Source of the DNA: Flavobacteriaceae bacterium UBA1903 | Lineage (GTDB): Bacteria; Bacteroidota; Bacteroidia; Flavobacteriales; Flavobacteriaceae | Assembly (NCBI GenBank): GCA_002337605.1 | Contig: DDGL01000003.1 | Location: forward strand, 63,063 to 127,062 | Direction of reading: 5' to 3' | DNA length: 64,000 bases | Shown: piece by piece, positions 60,038 to 64,000 of the stretch | How the letters are laid out: each line of letters begins with the position of its first letter | Position numbering within the stretch: position 1 is the stretch's first letter | Position numbers and translations under genes: made by a program | The notes under the pieces: generated by a model | Seen by the model: only the letters and a program-made list of their open reading frames with translations | Told to the model about the DNA's origin: nothing | Database searches by the model: none

Positions 60038-61932
60038 CCGAACCACTTCAAATATTAGAAAAATACTGGGGGTTTACTTCTTTTAGACCCCTACAGGAAG
60101 AAATCATTCAATCGGTCCTGGATGGGCAAGATACGGTTGCATTGCTACCCACCAGTGGCGGCAAGTCTATTTGTTTTCAAGTACCTGCACTTGCCCAGGA
60201 CGGTATTTGCATTGTCGTTTCCCCCTTAGTGGCGTTAATGGCAGATCAGGTAAATGCCTTAAAAGAAAAAGGGATCAAAGCGTTACAGATTTCTGGCGGA
60301 ATTTCATTTAATGATTTACAAACATTACTTGACAACGCCAAATATGGAACTTATAAATTTTTATACCTCTCTCCGGAGCGCTTACAACAAGAGCTGGTTC
60401 AAAATGCCATCAAACAAATGCCGGTAAACTTAATTGCTGTAGATGAAGCGCATTGTATTTCACAATGGGGAAACGATTTTAGACCTGCCTACAAAAACAC
60501 TACGGTATTACGGGAAATGCATCCTCTGGTGCCTGCTATTGCACTTACAGCTACCGCTACACCCAAAGTACTTAAAGACACTGTAAACGAATTAAAACTG
60601 GAGCTTCCCAACATCTTTCAGGCTTCTTTTGCTCGAGAGAACATCAGCTATCAGGTTTCCAACGTTGAAGATAAGATCTATCGTATTCAGCAATTACTAA
60701 AAAACGTAGCCGGCAAATCAATTATTTATGTCCGTAGCCGGAATTCTTGTATCGAAATAAGCAATCAGTTAAATTCTCTGGGAATTGCAAGTACTTTTTA
60801 TCACGGGGGAATTTCTTCAGAAGAGAAAACCCTAAAGATGAATTCCTGGCAAAACGGAAACACCCCCAACATAGTTGCCACAAATGCCTTTGGAATGGGA
60901 ATTGATGAACCGAATGTACGCCTGGTAGTTCACGTGCAACTTCCCGATAGCCTGGAAGCTTATTTTCAGGAAGCGGGACGTGCGGGAAGGGATGGAGAAT
61001 TTGCCAAAGCAGTTATTTTGTGGAGCGATTATGACAAGCAATTAGTGCATCGGCAATTCGTAGCCTCCTACCCTACTACAAAAGATATAAAGTATCTCTA
61101 CAAAAAGCTCAACAACTATTTTCAGGTTCCCTATGGCGAAGGTGAATTTACATCACATCCGTTCAACTTTTCAGACTTTTGTAAAACCTACGAGCTCAGC
61201 ACACTATTGGCTTTTAATAGTCTACAAATTCTAGACAGACTGGGAGTTTTACAACTTTCCAAAAGCTTCGGCAGGAAATCTATTGTACACTTTGTGGCAA
61301 CTTCACAGGTGGTCTTGGAGTATTTTAAAAAAGATGTACTGGCCTCAGTGATCGGGAAGACAATTTTACGCTTGTACGGCGGGGTTTTTGAAACTCCCAC
61401 CAGTATTAACCTACACTATGTTGCAACCAAATCCGGACAATCTGTTGCTACCATCATTAAGGTGCTTGAACAAATGGAACGGGATGCCTTGCTTACCCTT
61501 CAGTTACAAGTAACCGATGCTGTTTTAACGTTTGTGCTCCCCAGGGAAGATGAGAAAACCATTAATCCGTTGAGCAAGGAAATTGCGCTTCAGAAAGAAA
61601 AAAAAGAGATTCAGGTAAAAGCAGTAGTAGATTATATTGACAATACAAAAGAGTGCAGAAGTGTGCAATTGGTTCGGTATTTTGGGGAGGAACATGGTGA
61701 GAGATGTGGAATTTGCTCGGTTTGCACCTCTGAATTTCAGAAAATTTCAGCTGAAGAACGAAAAACACTTTCAGAAAAAATACTGTTGTTGCTGGAAGAA
61801 ACACCACAAAGCTCACGGGAACTTTCAGAAAAACTTACTTTTGCAGAAACCGACATCGTGTCCACACTTCGTTTGTTATTGGATAGTAAAAAAGTAACAC
61901 TGGGAGTTCGGAATCGATTTCATTTGAAATAA
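60034..61932 (+). CDS. recQ: ATP-dependent DNA helicase, RecQ family
   Basis: A 632-residue 3'-5' helicase. Walker A PTSGGKSICFQ, DEAH box in AVDEAHCISQWGNDFRPAY, motif VI QEAGRAGRDG, and the RQC zinc site (ECRSVQ, GERCGICSVC) followed by a winged helix. No HRDC domain follows, as in short RecQ forms. The start codon is GTG and overlaps the previous stop. RecQ unwinds recombination and repair intermediates. Confidence 0.94.
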   Translation: MTEPLQILEKYWGFTSFRPLQEEIIQSVLDGQDTVALLPTSGGKSICFQVPALAQDGICIVVSPLVALMADQVNALKEKGIKALQISGGISFNDLQTLLDNAKYGTYKFLYLSPERLQQELVQNAIKQMPVNLIAVDEAHCISQWGNDFRPAYKNTTVLREMHPLVPAIALTATATPKVLKDTVNELKLELPNIFQASFARENISYQVSNVEDKIYRIQQLLKNVAGKSIIYVRSRNSCIEISNQLNSLGIASTFYHGGISSEEKTLKMNSWQNGNTPNIVATNAFGMGIDEPNVRLVVHVQLPDSLEAYFQEAGRAGRDGEFAKAVILWSDYDKQLVHRQFVASYPTTKDIKYLYKKLNNYFQVPYGEGEFTSHPFNFSDFCKTYELSTLLAFNSLQILDRLGVLQLSKSFGRKSIVHFVATSQVVLEYFKKDVLASVIGKTILRLYGGVFETPTSINLHYVATKSGQSVATIIKVLEQMERDALLTLQLQVTDAVLTFVLPREDEKTINPLSKEIALQKEKKEIQVKAVVDYIDNTKECRSVQLVRYFGEEHGERCGICSVCTSEFQKISAEERKTLSEKILLLLEETPQSSRELSEKLTFAETDIVSTLRLLLDSKKVTLGVRNRFHLK

Positions 61933-62089
61933 AATTGACACAAGAAACAAGATGGCAAGCTACACTTGCTAAAGAAACAGGACAGTTATATAACTTACAA
62001 AAGTTACCGTCAGTGTTCTTAATTCAAAGAGAGAGCATTGCGAACGTAGTCTCGGGTCTAAAGCCTACTAACAAAAAAATAAAGACAAC

Positions 62090-63037
62090 TTGAAAGACAT
62101 AAGAATAATATTTATGGGCACACCAGACTTTGCTGTAGGTGTGTTGCAACACTTGGTTGAAAATAAAAAAAATATAGTCGCAGTACTAACTGCACCAGAC
62201 AGACCTGCCGGACGTGGACGGAAATTACAAGCATCTGCTGTAAAACAATATGCCGAAACACAAGGAATTCCGGTTTTACAGCCCACCAATCTTAAAGATG
62301 AAGACTTTCTAAGCAATCTAAAGTCGTTCAAAGCCAATCTTCAAATTGTGGTGGCCTTTAGAATGTTACCCAAAGTGGTCTGGCAACTACCTGAATACGG
62401 CACCTTCAATTTACATGCCTCTTTACTGCCTCAGTATCGTGGTGCTGCTCCCATAAACTGGGCTATTATTAATGGGGAAGACAAGACAGGCGTCACTACT
62501 TTTTTTATAGATGAAAAAATTGATACAGGTGCCATTATTTTCAAAGAAGAAGTCACCATTGCTGAAAGAGAAACTGTAGGTACTCTGCACGATACCTTAC
62601 TAGAGGTTGGCAGTACATTAGTTTTAAAAACGGTAGATGCTATTGCCCAGGAAACAGTAATCCCCCAGTCGCAACCCAAAACCGAGGTCTTTAAAGAAGC
62701 CCCAAAGCTCACCCAGGAGAACACCAAAATAGACTGGTCACAACCCGTGGAGCAGATTGATGCGTTCATACGTGGGCTTTCACCTTACCCTGTTGCCTGG
62801 TGCTATTTAGAACAAGATAATGAACAATTAAAGGTAAAGATCTATACAACTGAATTTGAACTCGTGCAACCGCTCGAAAACACTGGCACCATCATCACCA
62901 CAAAAAAAACAATAAAAGTTGCCTGTAAAAATGGTTACCTATATATAAAAGAGTTACAACTCCCGGGTAAACGAAAAATGGATTCGGCATCGCTTTTAAA
63001 TGGATTTTCGTTTCAAAATGAAGCAAAGCTCACGTAA
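62090..63037 (+). CDS. fmt: methionyl-tRNA formyltransferase
   Basis: A 315-residue enzyme that formylates initiator tRNA. N-terminal domain: IRIIFMGTPDFAVGVLQHL, catalytic motif TFNLHASLLPQYRGAAPINW with N, H and the later D of TTFFID. C-terminal OB-like domain from about 205. The start codon is TTG at 62090; the in-frame ATG at 62114 would lose the first beta strand. The gap to recQ (157 nt) holds no other gene. Confidence 0.95.
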   Translation: MKDIRIIFMGTPDFAVGVLQHLVENKKNIVAVLTAPDRPAGRGRKLQASAVKQYAETQGIPVLQPTNLKDEDFLSNLKSFKANLQIVVAFRMLPKVVWQLPEYGTFNLHASLLPQYRGAAPINWAIINGEDKTGVTTFFIDEKIDTGAIIFKEEVTIAERETVGTLHDTLLEVGSTLVLKTVDAIAQETVIPQSQPKTEVFKEAPKLTQENTKIDWSQPVEQIDAFIRGLSPYPVAWCYLEQDNEQLKVKIYTTEFELVQPLENTGTIITTKKTIKVACKNGYLYIKELQLPGKRKMDSASLLNGFSFQNEAKLT

Positions 63038-63084
63038 GCCCCGTGGTTGCTCAACTTGCTAATTTTAAGATAAAAAGGGGTTTG

Positions 63085-63116
63085 GTTATCAACAAACCGT
63101 CGAAGTTATCAACAAA
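63085..63116 (+). repeat. two GTTATCAACAAA copies upstream of the HU gene
   Basis: Identical 12-mers at 63085-63096 and 63105-63116, start to start 20 nt. Each contains TTATCAACA, one base different from the DnaA box TTATCCACA. The first is also inside a GGTTTG..CAAACC inverted repeat (63079-63098). Confidence 0.5.
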
Positions 63117-63140
63117 TACCCCTATTTACCCCGTCATTCC

Positions 63141-63170
63141 TTGCGTGAACCGATAATCCGTTTAAATTTG
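63141..63170 (+). promoter_or_regulatory. promoter of the HU gene
   Basis: TTG at 63141-63143, 19 nt, TAAATTTG at 63163-63170: both elements match the Bacteroidota consensus. The start codon is at 63223. Confidence 0.75.
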
Positions 63171-63222
63171 TAGAGACAATTAAAAATAAGTTTAACCAAC
63201 AATTTAATTTAATACTTAAACT

Positions 63223-63495
63223 ATGAACAAATCAGATTTAATCGATGGAATGGCAGCAGATGCCGGAATTACAAAAGCAGCAGCAAAAAAAGCATTAGAG
63301 TCTTTTTTAGGAAATGTTGAAAAATCACTTAAAAAAGGAAACCGTGTTTCTCTAGTAGGATTCGGATCTTGGTCAGTATCTAGAAGAGCTGCAAGAGATG
63401 GAAGAAACCCACAAACTGGAAAAACTATCAAAATTGCTGCTAAGAATGTAGTAAAGTTTAAAGCAGGATCTGATCTTTCTAGCGCTGTAAACTAA
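63223..63495 (+). CDS. HU/IHF family DNA-binding protein
   Basis: A 90-residue nucleoid protein that bends DNA. Motifs: MNKSDLIDGMAADAGITKAA, VSLVGFGSWSVSRRAARDGR, NPQTGKTIKIAAKNVVKFKAG, with the arm proline typical of HU. Strong promoter, strong terminator, A-rich leader: a highly expressed single gene. Confidence 0.96.
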   Translation: MNKSDLIDGMAADAGITKAAAKKALESFLGNVEKSLKKGNRVSLVGFGSWSVSRRAARDGRNPQTGKTIKIAAKNVVKFKAGSDLSSAVN

Positions 63496-63519
63496 TTACG
63501 TCCTTCGTAATAAAATTTT

Positions 63520-63545
63520 ATCCCGCCTTTTGGCGGGATTTTTTG
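63520..63545 (+). terminator. terminator after the HU gene
   Basis: ATCCCGCC (63520-63527) pairs with GGCGGGAT (63532-63539) around TTTT, then T6. Strong intrinsic terminator. Confidence 0.93.
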
Positions 63546-63623
63546 TTTAAAATATTCTTTGTATACTATTTTAATTGCTTTTTAAAAAAAAATGTTTAGT
63601 TTTAGTACAAGAAACTAACTAAA

Positions 63624-64000
63624 ATGATAAGTTTAAAACCAACCAAAGGGGTACTGCTTGTTGCAGAACCCTCTATTATTGGCGATGTATCCTTTAATCG
63701 CTCTGTGGTTCTTTTAGCAGAATACAATGCTGAGGGCTCGGTAGGTTTTATCCTAAACAAGCCTTTGGAATATACCCTTAAAGATTTTATTCCCGAAATT
63801 AACAGTGACCTTACCGTGTATAACGGTGGGCCTGTAGAACAGGATAATTTATATTTTATTCATAAAATACCAGACCTAGTTCCTGGTAGTATTGAAATTT
63901 CCAACGGAATTTATTGGGGTGGTGATTTTGCTGCCATTGCAGGGTTGTTAAAGAATAACGAACTAAAAGAAGACCAGATCAGATTCTTTTTGGGCTATTC
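63624..64000 (+). CDS. YqgE/AlgH family protein, 3' partial
   Basis: The first 125 residues of a YqgE-type protein: KPTKGVLLVAEPSIIGDVSF, SVGFILNKPLEYTLKDF, YNGGPVEQDNLYFIH and IYWGGDFAAIAGLL are the family signatures. The frame runs past the right edge. Function unknown; homologues affect alginate control in Pseudomonas. It starts at the ATG at 63624, well after the HU terminator. Confidence 0.92.
   Translation, partial: MISLKPTKGVLLVAEPSIIGDVSFNRSVVLLAEYNAEGSVGFILNKPLEYTLKDFIPEINSDLTVYNGGPVEQDNLYFIHKIPDLVPGSIEISNGIYWGGDFAAIAGLLKNNELKEDQIRFFLGY

Noticed and set aside
63079..63116. Replication origin
   Set aside because: Only two imperfect DnaA-like boxes, no AT-rich unwinding cluster and no dnaA or dnaN next to it.

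Overview
This is an AT-rich window from the chromosome of a member of the Bacteroidota, almost certainly a marine-type Flavobacteriaceae. The evidence is the gene content (menaquinone pathway, a T9SS C-terminal sorting signal, DUF5606, DUF4290, DUF5686, DUF2911, LptF/G, a RibB with a RibA-like tail), the near absence of Shine-Dalgarno sites, and repeated matches to the Bacteroidota promoter TTG-N17..23-TAnnTTTG. No phage, insertion sequence, CRISPR array, rRNA or clear functional tRNA was seen.

Layout. 1-743: 3' end of a Cys/Met-type PLP lyase. 0.8-5.1 kb: a secreted YadA-head-like protein, an NhaC-type Na+/H+ antiporter and a 2-Cys peroxiredoxin. 5.3-16.6 kb: the most unusual part. A beta-propeller sensor kinase and NarL-type response regulator are followed by a DUF4412 protein, a secreted beta-helix-type protein, thiol peroxidase and DgkA, then a VWA-domain operon with two paralogous unknown proteins. 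16.7-22.6 kb: ftsK, lolA-like, lptF/G and ribB(A). 22.6-27.6 kb: a minus-strand run of six lipoprotein or secreted genes, one frameshifted, divergent from an AraC regulator. 28.7-36.5 kb: DegT aminotransferase, M23 peptidase, smpB, CDF transporter, DUF5686 protein, pcm. 36.6-40.8 kb: M1 peptidase, mazG, DUF5606, def, ruvX. 41-45.8 kb: menaquinone genes menE, menC and menA with a CPBP protease and an MBL-fold hydrolase. 45.9-53 kb: large T9SS protein, DoxX, holA, an orphan nuclease-like gene, DUF2911, and a 0.9 kb gap holding one tiny candidate gene. 53.4-56.9 kb: SRPBCC, SDR, photolyase, YjdI-like Fe-S protein, coiled-coil membrane protein. 57-64 kb: murA, DUF4290, DUF493, ATPase, recQ, fmt, HU and the start of yqgE.

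How the genes work together. The main new observation is a palindrome TACCC-N4-GGGTA that occurs exactly three times, always between genes: before the sensor kinase, before the beta-helix gene and before the VWA operon. In all three the palindrome ends exactly 25 nt before a -7-like element. At two sites it directly abuts a TTG -33 element, followed by N20 and TAnnTTTG or a near match. This looks like the activator site of the local two-component system, giving a self-regulated regulon of envelope or secreted proteins. The VWA operon of that regulon sits between dgkA and ftsK and has a 7-bp tandem repeat (8.7 copies) immediately before one of its start codons.
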